From the NCBI RefSeq assembly GCF_019649055.1, contig NW_026570232.1, positions 1,550,001-1,614,000 on the forward strand: a DNA stretch of 64,000 nt, written 5' to 3'. The notes under the pieces were generated by a model. It searched no databases. It was given only the letters and a program-made list of their open reading frames with translations, and was not told where the DNA came from. Below, piece by piece: positions 35,901 to 47,261 of the stretch (its first letter is position 1; the number at the start of each line of letters is the position of its first letter). This stretch comes from Paramacrobiotus metropolitanus (taxonomy: Eukaryota; Tardigrada; Eutardigrada; Parachela; Macrobiotidae). Made by a program: the position numbers and the translations under genes.

Positions 35901-38900
35901 TCAAGCAAACTTAAAATTGCCTAAACAGCCAGAAAGTACTGCAGTATTATTTCAAATGTGGAATTGTTATCTTTACTGGGCAAAAAGCCATCAACATAAC
36001 AAAATGTGCATTCGCGTAATACTACTTTAAATGATTCAAATTTAAATGTTCGATGTGGAATTTGTAGTGGATTTTGTGGAATTTGTAGTTTAAGGGCTAA
36101 CAAAGCTAACAAAGCAGACAGCAAAAATGTCAAAGAAAACAATGAAATTGATTATGGAGGGAGAAGTTCTTGAAGCTGCATATATTTTTATCTATTCAGA
36201 AAATTTGTAAAAAGGATATGGTGCAACTGTTCAATTTATTTTGAAGAAAATCTGGGCTCAGCTATACGGCCTACACCTACCATCCCCTTTACCGGAAATT
36301 TCTCGCGGAATCCCCGACACCCCCTGCACCACTAGTGTATCACTCGTCAACGTTCCGGTCTTGTCAAAACAGCACACATCGATCTTCCCGGCAAATGGAA
36401 TCCGGAACGGTTCGGTGCAATATGTCCCGAGTTTGACGAGCGCCAGCAGCGATGAATTCACGGCCAGAGATAATTCAATGGGCAGTTCAGGCGGAATCAC
36501 AGATGTCTGTAAAAAGCACAAACTGCATTTCCTTCCTCATCGACTTCAGAAGCACGATGGGTCTTGCAACACTTACCAAAATGAGCGTGCATTCGAGGAA
36601 TAATTTGTACTTGCTTCGTCGTTCATCTTTGGATCCTTCGATCCACAAATAACCAGCAGCACTCAGTGCAAAGGTTAGCAAGAACAGAATAAAGCCGAAT
36701 GTCTCTTTGTTGTTGGCCGTCACGCGCTTCACACCAAACATAATCGTCCGCAACAAAGATCCTGTCATAATAAAATAGTTAACTTAAAATCATAATTAAA
36801 AATACCCGGAAAAAGTTTCCATTGTTTAAGTTTCAACGAGAAAATTCTTACACATTTAATTAAAAAAACTGTCACAATGCGAAATAATTTGCTTGCCTTG
36901 GGACGTGTTGAAGCCCGTCCGTAGAACATAGCAAATGCATCCGTTATCGGGTGCTCGCAACCCAGAAGTGTCCTTCTCGCCTTTCGCGGGCCCTGCATGC
37001 TGCACTACCTTGGTACCACCAAACAGCACATGCAGTCGACCGTGGACACCGATGTCCAAATGTTCCGCACTGTCGAAACTTTCAATACTCTCCTTCATCT
37101 GCGGTACGCTTTCACCGGTTAACAGGGATTCATCGACGATGCACGTGCCGCGAATAAGCAACATGTCAGCCGGGACAGGCCGTCCTTCTTCCGGCCGTCG
37201 CACAATGGAGACGATGTCGCCGGGTAAGAGTTCATCTGAGCTGCTCTGTCGCCAGCGACGGTTGCGGTATACCTAAAGCGCCAAAATAATAAGACTCCAT
37301 TATCATTTACGCCAAAAAACAACAAATTAACTAAGCACAATATGTACTAACAATTTCACCCTATCGTAGTATCTATTCATTATTCGACTCCATTCATGAC
37401 ACGAATTGCCACGCAGCTACCCGTACATACTTGCAGCGGATACGGTTTGTGACCCATTTTGCGAATTTCCGCCAGATTCCTCAACTGCTGCTGGACCAGT
37501 GTCGCTTCGAAAGCCACCAACATGAAGAGCGTAAACACGCTGTAATACCAGTACTCATCCAGGCACCATAATCCCACACAAAATACTTGAAAGACAAAGA
37601 ACGGAGCCGTTGCGCGTTCTTGGAACAGCTCCCGAAAATTCGGTGCGTACATTTCCAACCTGTCAAATTTGGTCAGCAAATCATCAATATTACCACCAAA
37701 ACATTTTGCAAAAAATTCCAGCTATAAACCAGAGCGCCTGCCGACAGTTTAATTAACCGAAAAAAATCTGTATTCCCCGACTACTTCGGTATGCCGTAAT
37801 CAAAATGTTTAGCACCACAGCATAGCAAGTGGGCATACGGAGAAACAATTTATGTACTCTTAGACCCGATACTACGACTTGTCTTGTGCTGCTCTACAGA
37901 ACGTATTACCAACCGATTCTTGCCGAACAATCTTTCCGACAAAACAGCTGCCTCATCGGTATGGCCCTTGGCATCGCGATACACAGCAAATTTATCATGG
38001 ATCGGAAATGTCGGTCGGCGAAATCCTTTGGTAGGGGAGTCCAGCGACGCGGACTGCAGCTCGGATGGAGTCAAAATAAATTTGACTTTTTGGAAAATGA
38101 AGCAAATCGTCAGTTCCGAAGTCATATCGGTCGGCTGCAATGCGTCATTTCAACAGTCAGGCGGATGCTAATCCATTAACAAATTGTTTATTCTCACCTC
38201 TTTACGCTGACGATACAGTCGCACCAATTCGGCTGATCCATTATTGGGTTGTGGAATCACCTGAGCGACGGTGGCCCGTTGGGGATCGTTTTCCTGTTGA
38301 CACAGTCACACAGTAATACGTGATATCGGCACACCGTGCAGCCGCTCACGAATATCAGGTGCATTTCATCAAAGAAAGCACAAGCAGTGTGACGACAAAT
38401 GCATGAAACGTTTTAAAGAAGCCATCAACACAGAGAACAAAATTTTTTTTAAACAAAAGCAAAAACGTTTTTGCTCGCTTTCCTGGTAAGATTATACAAA
38501 TTTCGACCTCTTTAGACTACTCGCGCTGGCAAAATGCGTGCGCTTGTGCAGTTATGCTGCATCCTAACTTACTTACTCATTTGACATGACCCAAGGGTCT
38601 TGTGACCCTTCTTAATAAAACTTGCAACCCTTTATAACCCCTTTACTTATGACCTTGTGACCCTTTCTTCTTATTCGAAATGTCACATATATTAACTACC
38701 TGTAAAATTTTTAAATTCATTTCCCAGCCATATTTTTTCATATTTATTTACTACAATTTTACCTTTTTTACGTACTATGTATTTTTTATTTATTACCGTC
38801 ACACACCAATATTATAAAGTTTAACAATCGAGCGTACGAGTTACGACCGAAGTTAATTCAACTACAAAATATTACTTAACAAAACGCGATCATCTTCTGA

Positions 38901-39464
38901 AAAATCCCGAAGTCTTAAAACCCACAAAAATTTATTTATTAAAGGACAGTTGTTTCACAAAAAGGATAACTGCGCAATAAAATAACTTCATGTTTCACCA
39001 GCAATTTTGCTCGCAGTACCCTATGTGCAATAGTTTCCGCTCACCTTGACGCAGGTCAGCGCCGCTCGGATGTTCACCGACCAGACACAGGCCAGCACGG
39101 TGAGGATCTGCAGCAGCCCGATGCCCGCCAGCAGAATCATGGCCAACTCGAAGGACCAGTGGATCCACGTCCCATCCGTCTCCGCGGCGCTCGCCAGTGC
39201 CGTCGCATTATGTTCACTGAGCGTCACGTTCCCCACCACGTCCGACACGTTAGCCAGGGTGGCATTGGTGGGTGGCGGTGCGAGCGGGAAGGGAATGGCG
39301 ATGAGGCAGTAGAGCCATATGGCGTACAGCGGAATGAAGGCCAAAATGTAGCCGTGCAGCCATAACGGCTTCTCGTTGTAGCACACCACGCGGCGGACTA
39401 ATTCGTCGCCCTTTGGCTGCTTCTCCACCGGCAGATCAGCGGGAAGGGTTGGGGTTTCGGACAT
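32945..39464 (-). CDS. ATP13A1: P5A-type ATPase ATP13A1 (ER transmembrane-helix dislocase)
   Basis: Fourteen exons run from 39464 to 32945: 39464-39045, 38293-38198, 38134-37914, 37659-37431, 37272-36897, 36761-36577, 36506-36293, 35846-35609, 35509-35327, 35256-35097, 34888-34301, 34118-33864, 33706-33456 and 33314-32945. All phases agree and give 1261 aa (human about 1200). P5A ATPases sit in the ER membrane and remove misinserted or mistargeted transmembrane helices. Diagnostic motifs: the P5A signature PPELPIEL (514-521), the actuator loop LTGES (373-377), the phosphorylated Asp of DKTGT (557) and GDGTND (890-895). The first luminal loop carries four N-glycosylation sequons (Asn 67, 72, 79, 86). 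The exon 5 to exon 6 intron uses a GC donor. The gene is head-to-head with WARS2, 552 bp apart. Confidence 0.97.
36762..36896 (-). other. GC-AG intron in ATP13A1
   Basis: Reading on the minus strand, exon 5 ends TCCCAAG and the intron begins GCAAGC. No GT donor nearby keeps the frame. Using the GC donor restores the conserved SQG-LLRT stretch across the junction with exon 6, whose acceptor is a normal ATGACAG. Confidence 0.8.
38294..39044 (-). other. ATP13A1 intron 1
   Basis: This is the longest intron of the gene at 751 bp. It contains a diverged local duplication of words like TTGTGACCCTT near 38600-38670 but no exon. Confidence 0.7.
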
Positions 39465-40016
39465 GGTCGGGATGGACTGGACAACCGAGTTGCGAGGGAA
39501 GAATCAACAACCCACTGGAGAAAGTCGGGTTCAGCACTGCGATGGATTGGTGCGGTCGGTCTATGACAACCACTCCGGAAATACGATACGAAAGCCACGG
39601 AACCAAACAGGCAGCTCACTATGTCATAGGTAAACCATCCGCAGGTGGACAAATGTAAACTGTAATCGAAATTTCACCATCGCAAGGAAAATCCTCAAAT
39701 TTCTTGTTTTCACTGCTGACAGCCTGACACGTTCCATCAACATTCATAAAGGGAATTATCGTGGCGTGAGGAGGCGAGGATGCCAGACTCCAGAGTTTTG
39801 CAAAAAGAACCCTCGTTACGCCACAGTACAGTTCAGAAACATTTGTAGCTGCACTGCTGGAGTCCAAATTTCACGGTTTGTTGTGCTTTTCAGTTTCTCC
39901 CAGCTCCGAAGTTTAATTCTAATAAAGTTAAATTTCTAACTAATAAAATTCCTGAATGTAGTAACCATTTTATTGTGTTACATTGATTTTTCTTTCGCTG
40001 GCATCTTGGGGCTGCA
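39465..40016. promoter_or_regulatory. Shared head-to-head promoter region of ATP13A1 and WARS2
   Basis: The start codons of ATP13A1 (minus) and WARS2 (plus) are separated by 552 bases. No other gene fits between them, so the two 5' UTRs and promoters must share this space. I see no clear TATA element, and the actual start sites are not visible. Confidence 0.55.
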
Positions 40017-43000
40017 ATGATCCGCAGTCGGCGTGTGCTTGACGCGATCTGCTCAACACTGTTGAGACCTACCAAACCTTCCCACGCGCAATGTTTGTAC
40101 TCTAGCACGAAAGCTGACGACATCCCGGAAAATGCTGCCAAGGAACCCAAGCGAACAGTGGTATTTTCGGGCATCCAACCAACCGGCGCGCTGCATCTGG
40201 GCAATTATCTGGGCGCTGTAAAACTGTGGAAGGACCTGCAAGAGCACAGCGATAAATCGCTGATTATTAGTGTTGTGGATCTGCATGCCATTACGATGCG
40301 CTGGGATCCTCAAATACTCAGGTGAAGGGACTAATTTCTGGGACTCAATTCTTTTTTTAATGCGTTTGAATTTTTAATTTGCAACGGAAATAATTATTAC
40401 ACTTTGATTTCCTAGTCCGCATCCCGCGTTCACGTTTTTTTATAATTTTTGTTAATCAGTTAATGATAAAATAATAACTATACGAATTATCGTTTATTGC
40501 TGGAGTGGCATTCAGCCTGAAATTGCTGAAGAAACTGGTATCTATAGAATGGTGTAGATGCGAAAATTGTTGTAGCAAATTGTAGCACTTGTAATTTTTG
40601 AGCGACGATAACGGGCTTTTTGTTTTGCAGGAAAAATATCATGGCAATGTTTGCACAGCTGGTGGCGTGCGGCATTGATCCGGCCAAGACTATCCTGTTT
40701 CTGCAGTCCACGGTTGGTATGGAATGGTAATGACAAACACTGTTACTTGATTAATTTTCGTGCCCGAAAACTGCGTGCAGGCTTTCAGTCTGATTGGAAA
40801 GGAAAAAAAGTTTTGGTCATAAAAAGGTCTCAACACGGTTGCGTGCTATCTAAGTGTATATTTTCTCATGATATTATTTTCGTCATGTCTGAAAGTAGCC
40901 GTTTACTACGTTTATCGTCCGATGTCAGGAAGTTATAGGGTTTTGGTTATCACTGTGAAACGTTGGAATTTCGTATGCGAAGCTTTCGACAAATATTATG
41001 TTTACCTTTTGTTTTTCACGCTGATTATTCTTGCGACCGGTGTAAAGGGTGTTTTCGTATCCACGATCTTTCCCGAATTTTCGATAAGGTTGCAGTGTTT
41101 ATTGACTTAATCATCATTGACAGGTGCCGGAGCATTGTCAGTTGCAGTGGATATTTTCCTGCATCACAACTCTGGCCCGCATCGACAATTTGCCACATTT
41201 TAAGGTTTGAGTTCTTTCTACGGCAGCCTTGACTAGCTCTAAACGGCTTGTACCATACATGTGTTTGTCTCTTTAAAAAAAATAAATAGGCCTTACGAAT
41301 TAGCCAACGGGGTTACAGCGACTTAACTTTGGCGCTTTGGCATGGCAAGAATTTTTGTTCAGTGCTAATTGAGTGGGAACTAACTGTATTGCAAGGGAAT
41401 AAAAGCTTGTAGTTAGACGTTGCGTGTTTCGTGTCCAGGAAAAATCTGCCCCTCTGCAGCCGAAGAAACACGTGGAAGGTCAGCCGCTCCCTCAGATCGA
41501 TGCCGGTTGTGGACTCCTGATGTATCCAATCCTGCAGGCTGCCGATATCTTGCTCTACCGGTAAAGCGAAAAATACGCTGCATTTGGAATTTGAAGGCTT
41601 ATCGTGCCATATATTTTATGCAGCGACTGTCACGGGGTGCTGGTTCTAATTGTTTAGACGCTAGTTTGAAGTTCATTGCAGTCCAAATTATGTTTATCCA
41701 TTTCTATTGCCTAACCTTGAGTAAAACTTTTTCAGCGGTCTAGACATTTCCTGTCTGTACGAGTTAGGCGAAACCTTTGCGTTCGTGAATGACGATCTGA
41801 AGGATTTTGCGGGGATAGGGATGAATATTCTGTGAATTTTTTTACCAGCATACTGATGACACGCTGTTCCTGTTGCAGATCACAGTTGGTTCCGGTCGGC
41901 GAAGATCAGGTCCACCACCTGCAGCTGGCTCAACATATTGCTCGGGTTTTCAACAATAAGCACGGAAAGTACTTCCCTCAGCCGCAGCGACTGCACAGTA
42001 AGTGACGTGGTGCCAATTAGAAACTGATACAATTTCGCGCGTAGCCCTGGTGTTGCGGCTAAGGCTAAGGTGCCGATGGTTTTTTCGAATCACGGCAATG
42101 GAATTACAGTACTACATGTAGTAGATTTGCGTGTTCTTTTCATTTCATCCCACATTCTGAAATTTATGTTTCCGCATACTTTTCCTATTTATAAATTCTT
42201 TTTCCCTATCTGTGCCCTTCTGTCGAAAAAATGGCAGATGGGAATAAAAACCAATAGTATTCGTCTACTTTATCCGATGAAGATGGGCAAGCTCTGGCCA
42301 TGGGTGAGTTTTAACTGACAGGTGATAACGTAGAGTACTACTGTAGTAATGGTTATCAATTAATTTATGATGTCCAAACGTAACCAGACTGAGTGATCTC
42401 TATCTGAAGGGAAAAACTATATTTAGATTTATTTGGACTGCATGATTTGCGATGTTTTTCCTTTTCCGATCATGTTGAAACCCTGATTTAACTAATCATA
42501 TTTTTTACAACGAGAAATTTTATTGGTTAAATTAATCGTAATGCAGAAATATTAAGTAAAAACACGCGGAACTACAACACAAAATTTTCGTTCAGTTTAT
42601 CCAGCCCTTCCGTGCCCAGCCCTGACGTCGCATTTCCACGTTGAATTTCTATCGACAAACGTTGCCGCAGAAATTCATGCGAACGTGCTTTTTCGGTGTG
42701 CTGCTTGTCTGCTATTAATAATTGATAGTCGTATTAATTATTGAGGGTCGTTTTTGCAGTGAATTCGCCAGTGTGCGCGGTGAATAATCGCACCGAATCT
42801 GGTGCTAACAGTCGCCGCTGCCGCTGGCTATCAGTTTTTAATTTCTTAAGCTTAAGAAGTCCACAACAACTGTTTCACATCTGGAGGGCTTATATCTACA
42901 TTGCGCATAATTATGTATTTCGGTGATGTAATATTTCTCGCTCTGTTGTCCAGGTGAACAACCGCGCGTAAAAAGCCTGCGGGATCCCACGAAAAAAATG

Positions 43001-43507
43001 AGCAAATCGGACACCGACGTGAAGAGCCGGGTGGATGTGACCGACACTCCGGAACAGATCCACGAGAAGCTAAGAAAAGCCGTCACCGACTCCACGTCGG
43101 CCCTCACGCACGACCCGGAATCACGTCCGGCGCTGGCCAATCTGATCTCCCTGTACGCCACCGTCACCGACAGCAGTGTCAGCCGGGCGATGCAGGAACT
43201 GCAGCATTCCGATAAAGTGGCCTTTAAAGCCCGTCTAGCCGACGCCATCATCACGATGCTCTTTCCCATCCAGCAGGAACTGCAGCGGTTGGAAGCAGAC
43301 GCGGGATACCTGCAGGGCTTAATTGAGAATGGACGCGAGAAGGCCCGGCTAATTGCACAGGAGACCATGCACGATGTGCTGCGGGTGGTGGGATGCCGCG
43401 ATGAGCCGGTGCATAAGGCATGTCATGATCCCGAGGAAGAGGAGTGTCGGGAGCGGGTGCATGGAATGAGTCCTAGCGAATTTCGACACAAGATCGAAAA
43501 TGAGTGA
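40017..43507 (+). CDS. WARS2: Mitochondrial tryptophanyl-tRNA synthetase
   Basis: Six exons join in phase into 420 aa: 40017-40321, 40631-40712, 41124-41204, 41439-41560, 41879-41997 and 42954-43507. The enzyme charges mitochondrial tRNA-Trp with tryptophan using ATP. It is a class I synthetase: the HIGH-type motif is HLGN at 60-63, and KMSKS is at 251-255. The N-terminus ([10 protein letters not shown] and onwards) is basic, lacks acidic residues and looks like a mitochondrial targeting peptide. The central [10 protein letters not shown] and C-terminal anticodon-recognition helices match bacterial-type TrpRS. It is longer than human WARS2 (about 360 aa), partly through an acidic, Cys-containing C-terminal tail of about 37 residues. 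Its start is 552 bp from that of divergent ATP13A1. Confidence 0.96.
40322..40630 (+). other. WARS2 intron 1
   Basis: AT-rich intron of 309 bp. No other feature is recognised. Confidence 0.7.
40713..41123 (+). other. WARS2 intron 2
   Basis: Intron of 411 bp with a weak donor (GTTGGT) and a good TTGACAG acceptor. Nothing else is recognised. Confidence 0.7.
41998..42953 (+). other. WARS2 intron 5
   Basis: Intron of 956 bp. The reading phase and the length of the flanking conserved region show that no exon is missing inside it. Confidence 0.75.
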
Positions 43508-43959
43508 TACCATCGGTAAAGTTGCAGTACTGAATTTTTCGGTGTTGCTCCGTAGTTTTTAAAGAGTCGGTGTGGCCGACAGCAGGAAAATTATGTTAAT
43601 ACTTTTAGTGCCTTTTACCAGTTTTTGTTTATCATTGCTTCTACTCAGTAGTAATGCTGTCAATCGAATTGGTGCGTTTGAGTAAAACTTAACCGGTGAA
43701 AAATCGGTGAATGAAAAATTTGTATTGTTTGTGTCGATCTTCGATTCCACATTGCTCATTACGGAATTGATTTCAGTTTCGCAAAGTGCGCGACAGTTTT
43801 AGGCTAAGATTTCAAGAAATCAGATCCCATGCACATTTATTTGATGCTTAAAGTGGAAACGGGCAGTGAAAGTTGCCATTAATTCGGTGTCTGGTGAAGT
43901 TGTTGATTGAAATTGCTGATATGCTAAATGGATGATATCCTAAGTTGTTGATTTTACAG

Positions 43960-43965
43960 AATAAA
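43960..43965 (+). terminator. Probable polyadenylation signal of WARS2
   Basis: AATAAA lies about 450 bases after the WARS2 stop codon in AT-rich sequence. Confidence 0.4.
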
Positions 43966-45142
43966 ATTTTGATGGCCCATAGCGGCAAATGACAACAGCA
44001 CAGTTTTTTTCGCAAATCTATACGATCACTGATAACGATGGCTTTATGATTAATCATCGAAATCTCCACAATAATTGCTAATCGACCATTTTAGTGACGT
44101 GCAGTGCTCATGCCGGTTTTCTTCGGCAGTTATTCCATCTGACAAGTGAAGAGTTTGAGCAGCTGACCGCTTTATGGCGTTTTGCACTTAACGTTAGTCA
44201 GATAAAACACGAAAAATAAGACCACCCAAAAGCACTGCCAAGACATGTGATATTGTTGCATACAACATAAAAGCAATAGCACAAATTTAACATGTTGTAT
44301 ATTTAATGCGGATCATCGCAAGTGAAAAAATGAATTCCAGTTTGTTATTTATTACCATAATACAATAATATAACATCTCTCCACGTACTGGCCACAGACA
44401 CAGTACTACGAAACTGCGTTAGGAACTTCGATAGGGAATGTTCAATCTGCACTCATCACCTAAAGGTGTGAGCTGATTTGATTAATCCAACAGAAACTCG
44501 AGAAACTGAAAAACAAAAATTCATACAAATAATACAATACTTACTTAAATGAATACAAATACAAAAATACAAATGTGTTTTATCGATGGCCGTGATGGTA
44601 ATACCATTAACGGTCAATTTAGCATACTGCCAGGCCGGAATCACACAATTGTAAATTATCATGTATATGTGTATAGTATATAGCATCGTACTGTTTCTTG
44701 CACAACAATTTTAATGACGACACGTCATGTCGTGCAAATGCCAAGAATGCAATCTGACACAAACAAATGGGCAAATAATCCAGACCTCTGATCAACAACG
44801 CACTGCAGGCTGAGCCTTTTGCTGGAAATCCAGCATAATTCACGCTGTAAGCGGAAGACGACAACCCACCTTTTTGGCTAATCGCGACAATCAAATGACT
44901 CCGCTGCAGTCAAAGGTCAATCCTACACGCTTGACGCTGAACGTTTTCTTGTGTTTATTGCAAGTACCGCGGCTTCGAATTCGCGTCTGATCAGACCGAC
45001 CAGTCATATCAACATAATATGTCAGTTTATCAAAACCTGATCTTGTGTTTTCTCCTACTCTTGTCAGAAAACCATTTTTTTAATCGCAAAAGTTGATAAA
45101 TAATTTTCAGCCGGTTATACTGGGATTACCACACAAACTGCA
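43966..45142. other. Intergenic region between WARS2 and the four-helix membrane protein
   Basis: No exon, RNA gene or repeat is recognised. It should contain the promoter of the downstream plus-strand gene. Confidence 0.5.
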
Positions 45143-46351
45143 ATGGAGCACGATCGGAACAATAAATTCGAATTCACTTCGCTGAAAAAGTTGGTGGTTA
45201 TTGCCGCAGTCCAGTCCCTCATGGCCATCTTATATTTGGCCTACACAACACTGGTCATCTTTTATGGTACGTAGACATCACAAATCTTACTGGTTTCGGT
45301 AGTTGTAAACGTTTAATTAACCATAAAAAATTTATTAAGGCATGTGCAGATAAAAGTCCGTACAGTTAAAGCTGTGCCTTCAAAAAAAGTAGAGTATGAC
45401 TGTATGAGCATACAATAGTCTAACACTGACTGGTGAGCTACTGCACGAAATTGTCACGTTTGACGTAATAATGTAATTATAATTACTGCCTGGCACTAAT
45501 ACGTAATTTGCCTACGAGTAATTATCGACAGCAATTACTGACAATGCACTCCTGATGGTGAGCAAATATCTGATGAACCCGAAAAACTAACAGTGTGGGA
45601 GTGCGGGGTGTACACTGTACAGCAACTGCCTGCACTATAATCTAGTTACTGTAAGGTGCTTTTACTGAAATTTAAACAGGATGGTCAACCGTCAGTACAA
45701 CGCCAAAAATCTTATATTTAACTAATATAACACAAATTGTCAATAATACAAATAATACAAATAGACATTATAGACCACAAATTAAGCAGGAATTTTTTGG
45801 CTGCAGTACTGCCGACCATAGCGGACTACAAAATCCTCTCCTTCATAACCACATCCCCGACGTCCACCAACTTCCTGCTGGGCTTCTACATCCTCATCAC
45901 CGGCATCCTGGGCATGCACGCCGTGCGCATCGGCCGCTCCGTGACCCTCTTCATCGCCGTCACCGTCCTCAACTTCGGCCTGGGCATCACACTGGGCTGG
46001 GCGCTGCTGGTGACCTTAGCCATCATTAACGGCGTCGGCGAGCATTTCGGCTTCAGCGGCTACGAGGCTTGCCGCATCACGTGGTTGAGCTCGGTGCCGG
46101 CGATCCTGCACGCCGTCACCATGGTGGCGGTTATTCTGTGCTTCTTCCTCATGACCTGTGCGGCGGCCAGCATCGGAGTGGTCAACGCCCGCAGTGTCGG
46201 TCAGGGCCACATCCGGGTGGCGGTGGAGGAGATGCTGGCGCGACGGAATATGAACATGGTGGATATTGAGGGCGCCATCTACGCGCAACCGGAAGGAGAC
46301 GGAAAGGTCATCAATGGGATACCGCCACCGTCGTATTCGCAGTTCTTGTGA
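45143..46351 (+). CDS. Four-helix membrane protein with C-terminal PPxY motif
   Basis: Two exons, 45143-45266 and 45807-46351, join in phase into 222 aa. Four hydrophobic segments are visible at about 17-41, 63-80, 86-115 and 138-165, with both ends probably cytosolic. The C-terminus ends PPPSYSQFL, so there is a PPxY motif (PPSY, 215-218). PPxY motifs are ligands of WW domains such as those of Nedd4-family ubiquitin ligases. The layout recalls LAPTM-, MARVEL- or claudin-like tetraspan proteins, but I recognise no family signature and do not name it. The long second exon is much richer in GC than the intron. The start is the first ATG of the exon and lies just before a charged stretch and the first helix. 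Confidence 0.85.
45267..45806 (+). other. Intron of the four-helix membrane protein gene
   Basis: Intron of 540 bp bounded by GTACGT and GGCTGCAG. Nothing else is recognised. Confidence 0.75.
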
Positions 46352-46555
46352 GAGAGTCTTTAATATCCGACCAGACACTTACGCTTAAAAGCTTGCCATG
46401 CATCTAGATGTTTGAGATTTTTATGGTGTGTATTGGGAGTATTATTACTTGGTGCATTGCTCATTGGTGGCCGGTTATGCTGCAGTTCCTAATTATAATA
46501 CAATTGTTTAATGCGCGGTTTCGCCGGTTAGCTCCAGTTGCTCATTATACTTTGT

Positions 46556-46561
46556 AATAAA
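46556..46561 (+). terminator. Probable polyadenylation signal of the four-helix membrane protein gene
   Basis: AATAAA lies about 205 bases after the stop codon, followed by AT-rich sequence. Confidence 0.55.
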
Positions 46562-47261
46562 GATTTATATATGCCGTCCAGTTCCAACAAAAACCCATAT
46601 TTCCCTGTAACTCTTGAACAATGTATTAGCATCAGTACGAGTACTGTATAAATTAGAAATCTTTAACCGTTACTTTATAGCGCCCGCAATGTTTACAGAG
46701 CCATCGAGTGCAGGCATTTACGAATTTATTAATATTCCTTGATCATGATGGTTGACAAGTTGCGCATCATTCCCGTAGCGGTACTCGATCAATCAAGGCT
46801 AGCCGCTACATAACAAACGGTTGACCAGTTCTCGCTGTATGCACAACAGGATTTTCCAACCATTTTATTAGTCGAATGATGAGATTAATACTGCGGTCAA
46901 CCAGATCCGTCATCGATGCATCAACAGAAACAAAAGTAAAACAAACCCATCAGTTAATAATAATGGAATTACGAGATGCATTTCAATTAGTCATAGAAAA
47001 ACAGAAATCCAATGCAAACGAACACTGCAAATACTACTGCCCATATCGCCCATTCCGGTTCGAAGAAAACACAAAAACAAACGTAAAACACAACCGCACA
47101 ACAAACTGATACACAAACGTAATTCTCCGCGGGCATCAAACGAAAAATCGGTCAAAAGCTATTTCAACGAAATAAATACTCCGTCACGTCTCTACAAACA
47201 GACATAAAACACTCTTTGGTACGCATCAATTTTGAGAAAATCTTCCGGAATTCGCTTCCAC
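46562..47261. other. Convergent spacer
   Basis: The 3' ends of the membrane-protein gene (plus) and the zinc-finger gene (minus) face each other here. On the minus strand an AATAAA at 46869-46864 may serve the zinc-finger gene. No exon is seen. Confidence 0.45.

Noticed and set aside
35308-36030. Plus-strand open frame of 240 codons
   Set aside because: It lies antisense to ATP13A1 exons 8 and 9 and their introns, has no domain, and the minus-strand exons are strongly supported.
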